From the NCBI RefSeq assembly GCF_004366355.1, contig NZ_SODV01000001.1:1426001-1490000 (forward strand): a stretch of 64,000 bases of DNA, written 5' to 3'. The DNA comes from Dinghuibacter silviterrae. Its GTDB lineage: Bacteria > Bacteroidota > Bacteroidia > Chitinophagales > Chitinophagaceae. The notes under the pieces were generated by a model. That model did no database searches and was not told the DNA's origin. It worked only from the letters and a program-made list of their open reading frames with translations. Made by a program: the position numbers and the translations under genes. Positions 17,637 through 27,500 of this stretch are shown here, in pieces (positions within the stretch are counted from its first letter, which is position 1; every line of letters starts with the position of its first letter).

Positions 17637-18571
17637 GCCTGTACGTTTTGAAATTGACGGGCCAGGGGCGTGCCCTCGACCAGCTTTATAAAAATGTCGT
17701 TGAGTGACGGAAGGATCTCCTGGAAGGAGGAAACAAGCGCGCCCTGGCCGATGTAATAACTAAGGACGTCGTTCGACGAGTATCCGTTGTTGATGCGGAG
17801 CACGAGGCTGCCTGCGTTTTGCTGGACGATGTCGAACGAGGGATGCGCGCCGTTTGCAGCCGCGGCGCCCGCGACGTCGAGGCGATAGAGGTTTTCTTTA
17901 AAGTCCTGCTTCACCCCCGCGACGGTCCCGTCCAGGATTTTCTTGCCCTGGTTGACGAGGACGATCCGGTCGCAGATCTCCTCCACCTGCTCCATGCGAT
18001 GGGTGCTGAAGATGACGGTCGAACCGGCGCGGGCGAGCTCATAGATCTCGTCCTTGATCAAATTAGCGTTGACCGGGTCCAGACCGCTAAACGGTTCGTC
18101 GAGGATGATCAGCTTCGGCCGGTGGAGGATGGTCGTGACAAACTGTAGCTTTTGCCCCATGCCCTTGGAGAGGTCCTGGGTCTTTTTGTTGTACCACGTG
18201 TCCATATCCAGTTTGCCAAACCAGTACCGGATCTTTTCGGAGGCCTCCTGTTTGCTGAGGCCCTTCAGCCTCGCCAGGTAAAGGGCCTGGTCGCCGATCT
18301 TCATTTTTTTGTACAGACCTCTTTCCTCGGGCATGTACCCGATGTGGACCAGGTCGGTCTCCGGTTGAAAGGGGCGTCCATCAAAAAGGATTTGTCCGCT
18401 GTCGGGGAAAAAAATCCCCGTAATCATCCGCAGCAGGGTCGTCTTTCCCGCCCCGTTGGGTCCCAGGAGACCGAAGATGCTTCCGGAGGGGATGGAAAAG
18501 CTGATGTCGTCCACCGCTTTTTGCGTGGCGTAGTACTTTTTTAGATGTTGTACTTCCAGTATTGGGCTCAT
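17633..18571 (-). CDS. ABC transporter ATP-binding protein (NatA-like, DUF4162 C-terminus)
   Basis: 312 residues. Walker A GPNGAGKTT at 37-45, signature LSKGMGQKLQF (a K/M variant of LSGGQ seen in this subfamily), Walker B LIILDEPFSGLDP and switch region STHRMEQVE. The ~90-residue C-terminal extension corresponds to DUF4162. It drives the permease encoded 4 bp into its end. Upstream, 56 bp separate it from the FAD-dehydrogenase stop on the same strand, so a longer operon is possible. Confidence 0.93.
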   Translation of the reverse strand: MSPILEVQHLKKYYATQKAVDDISFSIPSGSIFGLLGPNGAGKTTLLRMITGIFFPDSGQILFDGRPFQPETDLVHIGYMPEERGLYKKMKIGDQALYLARLKGLSKQEASEKIRYWFGKLDMDTWYNKKTQDLSKGMGQKLQFVTTILHRPKLIILDEPFSGLDPVNANLIKDEIYELARAGSTVIFSTHRMEQVEEICDRIVLVNQGKKILDGTVAGVKQDFKENLYRLDVAGAAAANGAHPSFDIVQQNAGSLVLRINNGYSSNDVLSYYIGQGALVSSFQEILPSLNDIFIKLVEGTPLARQFQNVQA

Positions 18572-18627
18572 ACGGTACTGTTGGTGGAGGAAAAGTAAAG
18601 AATGTTACGTCGCCTGACGTGTTTTTT

Positions 18628-20193
18628 TTACGGGAGGCGCGCCGCGATCGCCGCCGCGACGCGCTCCCCGTCCATAGCGGCGCTGACGATGCCCCCTGCA
18701 TAACCGGCGCCCTCTCCGCAGGGGTACAAATTGTCGACCTGCGGATGCGCCAGCGTCACCGGATCCCGCGGGATCCGCACAGGCGAGGACGTGCGGGACT
18801 CGGTCGCGACAACGACGGCGTCGTTGGTGAAATAGCCGGGCATTTTTCGTCCGAAGTCGACAAAAGCCTTTTGTAGACCTTCGTAGACAAACGGGGGCAA
18901 TACTTCTTCCAGGGGTACCGACCGGAGACCGGGTATATAAGAAGAGGAGGGGAGGGTGGATGATAGCCGGCCGGCGGCGAAGTCGGCCATGCGTTGGGCG
19001 GGCGCTACGAGGGCCCCGCCACCGGCCTCGAAGGCCTTTTGCTCCACGGCGCGTTGGTAGGCGACACCGGCGAGGGGACCAAACCGCGCAAAGGGCAGGA
19101 CCTGGAGTTCGTCGATGCTGGTGACGATGCCGCTGCACGCAAAGGCATTGTCGCGCTTGGACGGAGACCAGCCGTTGACAACAACCTCACCGGGTGCGGT
19201 GGAGGCAGGGGCGATGATGCCGCCGGGGCACATGCAGAACGAAAAGACGCCGCGGCCGTCGACCTGCTCAACGAGGTTATAGGCAGCAGGTGGCAGGAAA
19301 ACGTCCCGCACCGTGCGGTGGTATTGAATGCTGTCGATGAGGGCCTGGGGATGTTCGATGCGGACGCCGAGGGCAAAGGGTTTGAAGTGGATGTCCACGC
19401 CCTGGGCGTGTAAGAATTCGAATACATCGCGGGCCGAGTGGCCGGTGGCGAGGAGGACGGCGTCGCCTTCATGCTGATGGCCGGCCGCGGTGATGACGCC
19501 GCGGATGCGCGCGCCGTCCTCCGCGAACAGCAGCCCGCTCACTTTTTCCTCAAAAAGAAACCGCCCCCCACACGCGAGGATGTGCTCGCGCATCGCCGTC
19601 ATAATCTGCGGCAGCTTGTTGGTGCCGATGTGGGGGTGGGCTTCGTATAAGATCTTGTCCTCGGCCCCGAAACGGACAAAGAGGTGGAGGATGCGGTCAA
19701 TATCGCCCCTTTTGTTGCTGCGCGTGTACAGTTTGCCGTCGCTATAGGTGCCGGCGCCGCCCTCTCCGAAGCAGTAGTTGCTGTCGGGGTTGACGATGCC
19801 TTCCCGGTTGAGCAGCGCGAGGTCCCTTCGTCTTGCGCGGACGTCCTTGCCCCTTTCGAGGAGAACGGGACGGATGCCGAGTTCGAGGAGACGAAGGGCG
19901 GCAAAAATACCGGCGGGACCGGCGCCCACGATGAGCACCTGGCGCGCGGCATTGTGCACGTCCTGGAAATGGAACGTTTTCGGCGGGCGGCCGGTAAAGG
20001 GTTCGTCGAAGAAGGCCTTTACCGTAAGCTGGACCCAGGGCTGTTTACCGCGCGCATCTATGGATCGCTTCTGGAGGTAAAAGCCCGTAAGCGATGAAAG
20101 CGGCCTTGCGGTCGCTTCCGATATATGTTGCATGACGATTTCCCGGTTGTCCGCCTGTGAAGGCGTCATGCGTAGGGTGAGGTCCTGCTGCAT
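18628..20193 (-). CDS. FAD-dependent dehydrogenase of the COG2509 type
   Basis: 521 residues. A ~80-residue N-terminal domain precedes the dinucleotide-binding loop VLIVGAGPAGIFAALRL (residues 86-102). GEGGAGTYSDGKLYTR is the segment characteristic of the 'uncharacterised FAD-dependent dehydrogenase' family COG2509, and the C-terminal CGEGAGYAGGIVSAAMDGERVA is the second FAD-contact motif. The reaction catalysed is not known. The start lies 2 nt after the stop of the DUF3127 gene, indicating co-transcription with it. Confidence 0.88.
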   Translation of the reverse strand: MQQDLTLRMTPSQADNREIVMQHISEATARPLSSLTGFYLQKRSIDARGKQPWVQLTVKAFFDEPFTGRPPKTFHFQDVHNAARQVLIVGAGPAGIFAALRLLELGIRPVLLERGKDVRARRRDLALLNREGIVNPDSNYCFGEGGAGTYSDGKLYTRSNKRGDIDRILHLFVRFGAEDKILYEAHPHIGTNKLPQIMTAMREHILACGGRFLFEEKVSGLLFAEDGARIRGVITAAGHQHEGDAVLLATGHSARDVFEFLHAQGVDIHFKPFALGVRIEHPQALIDSIQYHRTVRDVFLPPAAYNLVEQVDGRGVFSFCMCPGGIIAPASTAPGEVVVNGWSPSKRDNAFACSGIVTSIDELQVLPFARFGPLAGVAYQRAVEQKAFEAGGGALVAPAQRMADFAAGRLSSTLPSSSYIPGLRSVPLEEVLPPFVYEGLQKAFVDFGRKMPGYFTNDAVVVATESRTSSPVRIPRDPVTLAHPQVDNLYPCGEGAGYAGGIVSAAMDGERVAAAIAARLP

Positions 20194-20195
20194 CC

Positions 20196-20588
20196 TTAGA
20201 AGGGCAGGTCGTCCACAAAATCAGGCGGTGCGGAAGAAGGGGAAGAGGCTCCGTAATCGGGGATAGCATCAACGCCGGATGAAGCCGAAGCGCCCAGTTG
20301 AACTTGTTCAAGTCTCCAGGCGTCCAGGTTGGTGATGTAGTTGACGCGGCCGTCTTTTTCCCAACGGCTTCCCTTTATATTAAAAGAGACCTTGACTTCG
20401 TCACCAATGTTGAAGCGGTCGACCAGCGTAACCCTGTCCTGCACGCTTTGGAACTTGACGTAGTTGGTGATGGACCGGCCGCCGATGTCTTCGGTTTTTT
20501 CGATGACGAATTCCCGCGTTTTAAAGGTGCCCGTCCTCTGGACGGTGTCATATTTGGCCACTAATTTACCAGTGATCTCGTAGCTCAT
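20196..20588 (-). CDS. DUF3127 domain protein (OB-fold-like)
   Basis: 130 residues. The first ~95 residues (MSYEITGKLVAKYDTVQ, TFKTREFVIEKTE, FNIGDEVKVSFNIKGSRWE, YITNLDAWRLE) match DUF3127, a small Bacteroidota family that looks like an OB fold and has been compared with single-strand DNA-binding proteins. The C-terminal tail is Pro/Ser/Asp-rich and ends DDLPF, an acidic-hydrophobic tip reminiscent of SSB tails. That resemblance is an observation, not proof of function. First gene of the DUF3127-dehydrogenase unit. Confidence 0.85.
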   Translation of the reverse strand: MSYEITGKLVAKYDTVQRTGTFKTREFVIEKTEDIGGRSITNYVKFQSVQDRVTLVDRFNIGDEVKVSFNIKGSRWEKDGRVNYITNLDAWRLEQVQLGASASSGVDAIPDYGASSPSSAPPDFVDDLPF

Positions 20589-21166
20589 GTAACGAATGAT
20601 TTAAACCGCGAAAGTACGTAAAGCTGGCATGCAAAATATATCTTGTCACAAGGATTGTCGCGAGCATAAAATTTTGTACTTTCCAAGAACACTCGACCCG
20701 TTGATTGCTTACCGGAATTTTGCCACGCATCCCGTCCAATGATTTTCGCCTATACGTCCAGAAGTAGCACGCTTTTTGCAAACCAGAAAAACGGTTTGCC
20801 GTAACAATTTGTTTATCATAATCCTTTTGCATTTTCGATTCCTTGTCCAGCAAAAACCTATGCGTTTGATGTGCGTGAAACTCAAGCCAGGTAAGCATTT
20901 CAGGAAACTGATCGCGGTAGATGGACGCTTGGGTGTGTAGGTTGTAGGCGTTGTAGCAAAGAAAAAAATTTGTTGAATTCAGATTCTGTCTTTATTGGGA
21001 AAAAAAGAAGGCAGTAAAAATTTTTTTTTCAACATTTTCTTTTGATATTCGCTGTCCTGCTCAAAAAAACTTTATCGAAACAGCGCGTTCAAAAGGCTCA
21101 CTAGATGATGTATAAGTTCAAGGTCCAAATATTATTAACTCTATTATAAAAATTGCTTAAGGTACA
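20589..21166. other. 578-bp non-coding region upstream of dnaA
   Basis: This is the only gap over 300 bp in the window. The half nearest dnaA is rich in A and T runs (for example AAAAATTTTTTTTTC at about 21017-21030). I find no good match to the DnaA box TTATCCACA on either strand, so an origin here is possible but not supported by boxes. A 110-codon minus-strand frame (20566-20898) overlaps the DUF3127 start and has no family features; I treat it as chance. Confidence 0.6.
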
Positions 21167-22600
21167 ATGACGAAAACTTGCGATAAAGTTTGGGATACTT
21201 GTCTCTCTATCATAAAGGATATCGTAGAATGGCAGCATTTTAAGACTTGGTTCGAGCCCATTACACCGGTTGATTTGAAGGAGAACGTTTTAACGATACA
21301 AGTCCCCAGCCAGTTTTTTTACGAGTACCTCGAAGAACATTATATAGGCCTTTTGGGTAAAACGCTAAAGCGGGAGCTGGGCAAGGAAGCCCGGTTGGAA
21401 TACAGGATCATGATGGACAGCGGGAACCAGGCCAGTAAGCCCATTACCATGGATGTGCCCGCACAAGGGTATAAAACATATACCAACAACGAAATGGATT
21501 TTCCGCTGGTGATCAATAACCCCGTCAAGAACCCCTTCGTCATACCGGGGTTGAAAAAGGTACAGATCGACTCCCAGTTGAACCCGGTATACACCTTCGA
21601 TGCCTTTATCGAGGGGGATTGCAACCGGGTCGCCCGTCGCGCGGGCAAAACGGTCGCGGAAAAACCCGGTGCCACTTCCTTTAATCCCCTGGTCATCTAT
21701 GGTGGGGTAGGGCTGGGGAAAACCCACCTCGCCCAATCCATCGGCAACGAGGTCAAGCACACGCATCCCGGCAAAGTCGTCCTGTACGTCAGCTCGGAGA
21801 AGTTCATCAACCAGTTCATGGACCATAGCCGCAACAACGCGGTCAATGACTTTATCCACTTTTACCAGCTCATCGACGTATTGATTATAGACGACGTCCA
21901 GTTCTTCAGCCGTGCGGAAAAGACACAGGATGCGTTCTTCGCGATCTTCAACCACCTTCACCAGAGCGGGAAGCAGCTGATTCTGACGTCCGACAAACCG
22001 CCCAAAGACCTGGACGGGGTGCAGGAACGCCTCCTGAGCCGTTTCCGCTGGGGGTTGAGCGCGGATTTGCAGGTGCCCGACTACGAGACGCGGATCGAGA
22101 TCCTGGAAAGGAAAATGAAGAACGACGGCCTGGATATGTCCAAGGAAGTCGTCAAGTACCTGGCCTATAACATCAGCAGCAACGTCCGGGAGCTGGAAGG
22201 CGCGCTGATATCCTTGCTGGCCCAGTCGTCCCTCAACAAACGGGAGATCGACCTGGAACTGGCCAAAAAAGTGCTTCGTAATTTTGTAAAGACCTCCTCG
22301 AAAGAGATTACCATAGAAACCATCCAGAAGATGGTGTGTGATTTCTTTAACGTCCCTTACGACAAACTCCTCGAAAAAACCCGGAAACGGGAGGTCGTTC
22401 AGGCCCGCCAGATTACCATGTACCTGGCCAAGATGTTTACGAAAAATTCCCTGAAGACGATCGGGGAACATTTCGGCGGCCGGGACCATACCACGGTCAT
22501 CCACTCCTTCCAGACGGTCAAGGACCTCATGGATACCGACCTCCTTTATCGTGAAAGCGTTATGGAGCTCCAGCAAAAGATACAGCTCGCCGCGATGTAA
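21167..22600 (+). CDS. dnaA: Chromosomal replication initiator protein DnaA
   Basis: 477 residues in the canonical four-domain order. Domain I starts KVWDTCLSIIKDIVEWQHFKTWFEPI. A short linker (~85-140) leads to the AAA+ domain with Walker A GGVGLGKTH (179-187) and Walker B LIIDDVQFF. Domain IV carries the DnaA signature GGRDHTTVIHSF near the C-terminus. It binds DnaA boxes and opens oriC. The ATG used gives the normal N-terminus. An ECF sigma gene starts 33 nt downstream on the same strand, unusually close for dnaA. Confidence 0.98.
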   Translation: MTKTCDKVWDTCLSIIKDIVEWQHFKTWFEPITPVDLKENVLTIQVPSQFFYEYLEEHYIGLLGKTLKRELGKEARLEYRIMMDSGNQASKPITMDVPAQGYKTYTNNEMDFPLVINNPVKNPFVIPGLKKVQIDSQLNPVYTFDAFIEGDCNRVARRAGKTVAEKPGATSFNPLVIYGGVGLGKTHLAQSIGNEVKHTHPGKVVLYVSSEKFINQFMDHSRNNAVNDFIHFYQLIDVLIIDDVQFFSRAEKTQDAFFAIFNHLHQSGKQLILTSDKPPKDLDGVQERLLSRFRWGLSADLQVPDYETRIEILERKMKNDGLDMSKEVVKYLAYNISSNVRELEGALISLLAQSSLNKREIDLELAKKVLRNFVKTSSKEITIETIQKMVCDFFNVPYDKLLEKTRKREVVQARQITMYLAKMFTKNSLKTIGEHFGGRDHTTVIHSFQTVKDLMDTDLLYRESVMELQQKIQLAAM

Positions 22601-22633
22601 CCATTTTTTGCATAAACTTGTGGGAGCAATGTC

Positions 22634-23221
22634 ATGAACGATTGCGCACCATCCGAGTCGGAGCTCCTGCAGAAAATGGTCCTTGGGGACAGGTCTGCGT
22701 ATGCGGCTATATACCAGCGTTACCATGCCGGTATATATCATTATATCCTGCGCTTTGTCAAATTGCCCGACCTCGCCGAAGACCTGGTCCACGACGTCTT
22801 TCTAAAAATATGGGAGGTCCGGGAAAGGATCGATCCCTCGGGGGCTTTTGGGGGATACCTCTACCGGATTGCCCGCAACCATGTCTACAAAACCATCCAA
22901 CGGATCGCCGCCGATAGGGTGCTGAGGGCGCGCGTCCTCCGGCACCTGGGCGAAGAACCGCCCCTCGAATGGATCGGCCAGAACAAAGAATACGAGCGTC
23001 TTTTCGGCCAGGCCCTGTCCCTTCTGCCCCAACAGCGCCGGAACGTTTTCCGCCTTTGCCGGGAAGAAGGAAAGACCTACGAGGAAACGGCGGCCATCTT
23101 AGGCATCTCCCGCAACGCCGTCAAAAAACACATGATCCTGTCGATGCGGTCCATCCACGATTTTATGCTGCGCAATGGGGATGTTACCCTTGTCTTGCTC
23201 CTCCTGGCGATGGTGGCTTAA
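22634..23221 (+). CDS. ECF sigma factor of polysaccharide locus 1 (FecI-like)
   Basis: 195 residues. Region 2 (AYAAIYQRYHAGIYHYILRFVKLPDLAEDLVHDVFLKIWEVRE, read in two parts) and region 4 (LPQQRRNVFRLCREEGKTYEETAAILGISRNAVKKHM) identify the Bacteroides-expansion type of ECF factor. These are controlled by an adjacent FecR anti-sigma factor and by an STN-bearing SusC; both follow immediately here. The protein ends with a hydrophobic stretch (VTLVLLLLAMVA) that also occurs in the locus-2 sigma factor. A near-consensus -7 box (TAAACTTG) lies just upstream. Confidence 0.93.
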   Translation: MNDCAPSESELLQKMVLGDRSAYAAIYQRYHAGIYHYILRFVKLPDLAEDLVHDVFLKIWEVRERIDPSGAFGGYLYRIARNHVYKTIQRIAADRVLRARVLRHLGEEPPLEWIGQNKEYERLFGQALSLLPQQRRNVFRLCREEGKTYEETAAILGISRNAVKKHMILSMRSIHDFMLRNGDVTLVLLLLAMVA

Positions 23222-23272
23222 ATTTTTTGCCACCGGGGTACCCTCTTTCCCGGTTTTGGGATATTAGCAGAT

Positions 23273-24424
23273 ATGTCCCCTGACTACTACCAAGATCTTT
23301 TACAGCGCTACCTGGACGGAACGTGTTCCGCGCAGGAAGGAGAGGAATTGTTTGCATGGCTGGCGTCGGACGCCGGCCGGAAGCCCCTCCTGGAGGCGTT
23401 ACAGCGGGAGTACAAGGGGCAGGAGGAGCCCCATCCCGCCGGGGCCGCCGGCGATCGCATCTGGGCGCGGCTGGAACAAAGCACGCGCGCCCGCCGTCCG
23501 CTGAGGATGTACTGGACCGCTGCGGCCGCCGCTGTCCTCGTCATGGGCGTCGGGGCGTATACGTGGAACCGTTATGAACGGCGTCCCCGGCCCACGGTGC
23601 CAAAAGAACCCATCGCGGTTCAGGATGTCGGACCCGGTGGCAACAAAGCCACCCTTACGCTCGGCGACGGGCGGACCATTGTCCTGGACCGTGCGGCCGA
23701 AGGCCAGCTGACCCGGCAAGGAGGTGCAGGCGTGGTCAAGACGGGAGCAGGTCAGTTGGCTTACACGGCCCTGGGAACGGGGAGTGCATTGTACAATACT
23801 ATTTCCACACCGCGGGGCGGTCAATACCAGGTTGTCTTGGCCGACGGCACGCATGTCTGGCTTAACGCATCGAGTTCACTTCGTTTTCCCACCACTTTTA
23901 CGGGGAAGGAACGCCGCGTGGTCCTGACGGGGGAGGGCTATTTCGAGGTCGCTCCCCGCGCCGGCCAACCTTTCCGCGTTACGGCGGGGGATATGACCGT
24001 GGACGTGTTGGGCACTCATTTTGACGTCATGGCTTATGCCGATGAAGACCGGACGGCGACAACGCTGCTGGAGGGTTCCGTACGGGTGTCGGGCGGAAGC
24101 ACCGGAAGCCTGGTACGGCCCGGACAGGCGGCTTTGCTGGATGCCGGTACGCACCAGTTGCAGGTAGGCCTGGCCGACCTCGAAGGCGCCGTGGCCTGGA
24201 AAAACGGGTATTTCCGCTTCGACGGCGTGGACCTGCCCGTGGTCATGCGCCAGTTGTCGCGTTGGTACGACGTGGACGTCGTTTACCAGGGCCATAAGGA
24301 AAAGACGTATGAGTTCGTGGGGACGGTGGCCCGTAGCGCCAACCTGTCGAGTGTTTTAAAGGTCCTGGAGATTAACGGTGTGCAGGTGAAGGTAGAGGGC
24401 AAAAAACTTTTGGTGACACCATAA
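23273..24424 (+). CDS. FecR-family anti-sigma factor of locus 1
   Basis: 383 residues. A cytoplasmic N-terminal segment of ~80 residues (DYYQDLLQRYLDGTCSAQEGEELFAWL) would hold the sigma factor. One transmembrane helix (about 83-100, YWTAAAAAVLVMGVGAYTW) follows. The periplasmic FecR domain (~170-275) includes NTISTPRGGQYQVVLADGT and WLNASSSLRFP, and a DUF4974-type domain ends the protein (GYFRFDGVDLPVVMRQLSRWYDVDV). It should relay a ligand signal from the SusC STN domain to the sigma factor encoded 51 nt upstream. Confidence 0.95.
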   Translation: MSPDYYQDLLQRYLDGTCSAQEGEELFAWLASDAGRKPLLEALQREYKGQEEPHPAGAAGDRIWARLEQSTRARRPLRMYWTAAAAAVLVMGVGAYTWNRYERRPRPTVPKEPIAVQDVGPGGNKATLTLGDGRTIVLDRAAEGQLTRQGGAGVVKTGAGQLAYTALGTGSALYNTISTPRGGQYQVVLADGTHVWLNASSSLRFPTTFTGKERRVVLTGEGYFEVAPRAGQPFRVTAGDMTVDVLGTHFDVMAYADEDRTATTLLEGSVRVSGGSTGSLVRPGQAALLDAGTHQLQVGLADLEGAVAWKNGYFRFDGVDLPVVMRQLSRWYDVDVVYQGHKEKTYEFVGTVARSANLSSVLKVLEINGVQVKVEGKKLLVTP

Positions 24425-24464
24425 ACTACATGATAAATATGCAAACGTAAAAGAGGGGGGACCG

Positions 24465-24498
24465 AAAAAAAACCAGGGGCACTTCGACCTACCCCTGG
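24465..24498 (+). promoter_or_regulatory. Leader hairpin shared with locus 2, upstream of susC
   Basis: A run of eight A is followed by CCAGGGG (24473-24479) and its complement CCCCTGG (24492-24498) around a 12-nt loop, ending 71 nt before the susC ATG. The other fecR-susC gap (47103-47136) has the same A8-CCAG-N14/15-CCCCTGG layout at almost the same distance. Probably part of the susC promoter or 5' leader; mechanism unknown. Confidence 0.5.
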
Positions 24499-24569
24499 AG
24501 GACGTTCGGGTAACCCATAGCAAATCTAACCAGACTGTCTATTACATTAAACCCAAACCTATTAAAGGT

Positions 24570-27500
24570 ATGAATCTGCTTGCACTTGGCAAAGCGCCAC
24601 GGGCGTTTTGTTCGCAAATTATGCTTGTCATGAAGCTGACTGCATTTTTGTTATTAACAGCCGCATTACACGTCAGTGCCACCGGGGTGTCCCAGACACT
24701 TTCCCTTCATGAACGGAACATCCCCTTGTCCAAATTGTTTACCCTTATCCATCAGCAAAGCGGCTATTCGTTTATCTATGACGCGCAGCTCCTCAAGGGC
24801 GTGCCAAAGGTGTCCGTACACGTCAAAAACGCGTCCGTGGAGGACGTGCTCAACACTTGTCTGCAAGGGCAACCGCTTTCGTTTGTCATAGAAGACAAGA
24901 TCATCACGGTCCGGCAGGGGCCGCTCCCCGTGCCGGATGCGCCACCGCTGCCCGCACAAACCGTACGGGGCACGGTACTCGACGAAAGCGGCAAGCCCCT
25001 CGTCGGCGCCACGGTCTACCTGAAACCCGGGAACCACGGCGCCCAGACCAATACGGACGGGGTCTTCGTTATCGGAGATGTTCCCCCGGGGGCGTATACG
25101 CTGGAGGTGTCTTACGTGGGATATATCACCGATTCGCGGCTGATCACCGTTAATGGTAATACGGTGGAGGTCTCCATCGCGCTGAAACCGGGAGACAACG
25201 TGCTCAAGGATACGGTCGTCGTAACGGCCCTGGGTATCCGCCGTTCGGCCCGTTCGGTCGCCTATAATGTCCAGACCCTAGGGTCCAATTCGGTCAACGA
25301 CGTGAAGGATCCCAGCTTTGTCAACAGCCTTGCGGGTAAAGTCGCCGGCGCGACCATCAACGGGAGTGCGTCCGGTATCGGCGGATCGACCCGCGTCGTC
25401 CTGAGGGGTGTGAAATCCCTGACGGGGAACAACAACGCCCTGTATGTCGTGGACGGGATCCCGCTGCCCAATCTTTTCACCGGTCAGCCCAGCGGGCTTT
25501 TTAGCGGTGGAGACGGCGGGGACGGTATTTCGAACTTCAACCCCGACGACATCGAAAGCATATCCGTATTGACGGGCGCCGCTTCGGCCGCCCTGTACGG
25601 AAGCCAGGCCGCTAACGGCGTGATCCTCATCACCACGAAAAAAGGGATCGCCGGGAAGACCCGGGTTAACTTCAACACCGGGTTTACCGTGTACAACCCG
25701 CTTGTGCTGCCCAAATTCCAGGATACCTACGGAGCGGACGCGGCCGGGGCCTACGACAGCTGGGGCCCGAAGATCACCCAGTCCACCGGGTACAAACCCA
25801 AGGATTTTTTCCAGACGGGGAATAATTTCACCAACGCGATCAACGTCTCTACCGGCTCCGAGAAAAGCCAGACCTATTTTTCCGCCGCTTCGGCCCAGGC
25901 CCGGGGGATCATACCCAACAACGATTTCCACCGGTATAATTTTACCGCCCGCAATACGAGCAGCCTGTTCAACGACAAGCTGAACCTGGACATAACCGCG
26001 ATGTACCTGTCCCAGGATCAACAGAATGTTCCCGGCCAGGGGCAATACAACAACCCGCTGCTTCCGATCTACCTGTTCCCCCCCTCCGATACGCTGGCGA
26101 ACATCAAAAACTACGAGCGCTACGATCCTACCCGCAACTTTAAAGTCCAGTACTGGCCTTACGGGGACTTGGGTTTTGAAGCGGAGAATCCCTATTGGAT
26201 CATCAACCGGGAACAGTTCGACGCCAAACGGGAGCGTTTCCTGGGGACCGTGGCCTTGCGGTACAATATTGCCAAAGGGTTGAATGTCGTTGGGCGGGTC
26301 AAGTACGACAACTCGAACGACGTCTATACGGCAAAGCTCTACGCGTCCACCTCGGGTTTTCTAGCCGGTGGTCCCGACGGTTCCTATACGATTGGGAATG
26401 ACAACGGCAAGCAGACCTACGCGGACCTCATGGCCAACTATACCACCGATTTCTCCAACTTTAACCTGCACCTGACGGTCGGTACCAGCATCCTGGACAA
26501 CAAAACCAGCGGTGACACCATCGGGGGGCCGCTCCTGACCGTGCCCAACTTTTTCTCCCTGGTCAACATCAGCCCGGCCAACATGACCATCAAGCAGACC
26601 GTGCAGCAGGAAAACCAGACCCAGGCGGTATTTTTTAGCGGTACCCTGGGCTATAAGCAACGCCTCTTCCTGGATCTTTCCGCCCGGAACGACTGGTCCT
26701 CCGGTCTGGCGTTCACCAACCATGCGTCCATCTTTTATCCTTCCGTGGGTTTGTCGGACATCCTGTCGGATGAGGTCCGGCTCCCGTCCTTTATCAATTT
26801 TGCCAAGCTGAGGGCTTCGCTCAGCCAGGTGGGCAACGCGCCCTCGCCTTACCTCTCCAACCCTGTCTATACCATCAGCGGGAATACCCTGCAAACCTAT
26901 ACGACGGAACCTTTTACCACCCTCAAACCCGAGCTGACCACCTCCTTTGAAGCCGGAATCGACCTCCACTTCATCCATGACCAGTTTGGTTTGAGCGCCA
27001 CCTATTACAACGCCAACACCAGCAACCAACTGTTTGGCGTGAGCTGGCCCGCGGCCACCGGTTTCAGCGGCTATTATGTCAATGCCGGGAAGGTGCGCAA
27101 CGAGGGCGTGGAAGCCACCCTGGGCTGGTACGGTGGAAGGATCGGCGCCCTGAGCTGGTCGCCCAGCATCGCCTTCTCCCTCAACCGGAATAAGATCTTA
27201 CGGATGCTGCCGCCGTTTACCGATCCCGTGACCGGCAAGCTCACTTCGGAGGACAGCCTGGTGGCTGCCAGCTCCGGTGGTTACGAGATGGTCCTCGCCA
27301 AGGGCGGGACGACCCAGGACATCTATGCGAACGGCCTGGAAAAAAATGCCAACGGCACGTACGTCACGGATGCCAATGGTCTTCCGATCGTGGACAACAC
27401 GCACTTCACCAAGGTGGGACGCGCCACGCCGGACTTCAACCTGGGCTTCAACAACGTGTTTGCCTACAAGAATTTCAGCCTGAGTTTCCTGATCGATACC

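Noticed and set aside
20566-20898. 110-codon minus-strand frame upstream of the DUF3127 gene
   Set aside because: It overlaps the DUF3127 start and its probable promoter, and its product shows no domain, signal peptide or neighbour logic.
20960-21166. Origin of replication upstream of dnaA
   Set aside because: AT-rich, but without recognisable DnaA boxes; adjacency to dnaA alone is not enough to call oriC.
21365-22792. Minus-strand open frame of 475 codons opposite dnaA
   Set aside because: Antisense shadow of dnaA, which has every expected motif on the plus strand.
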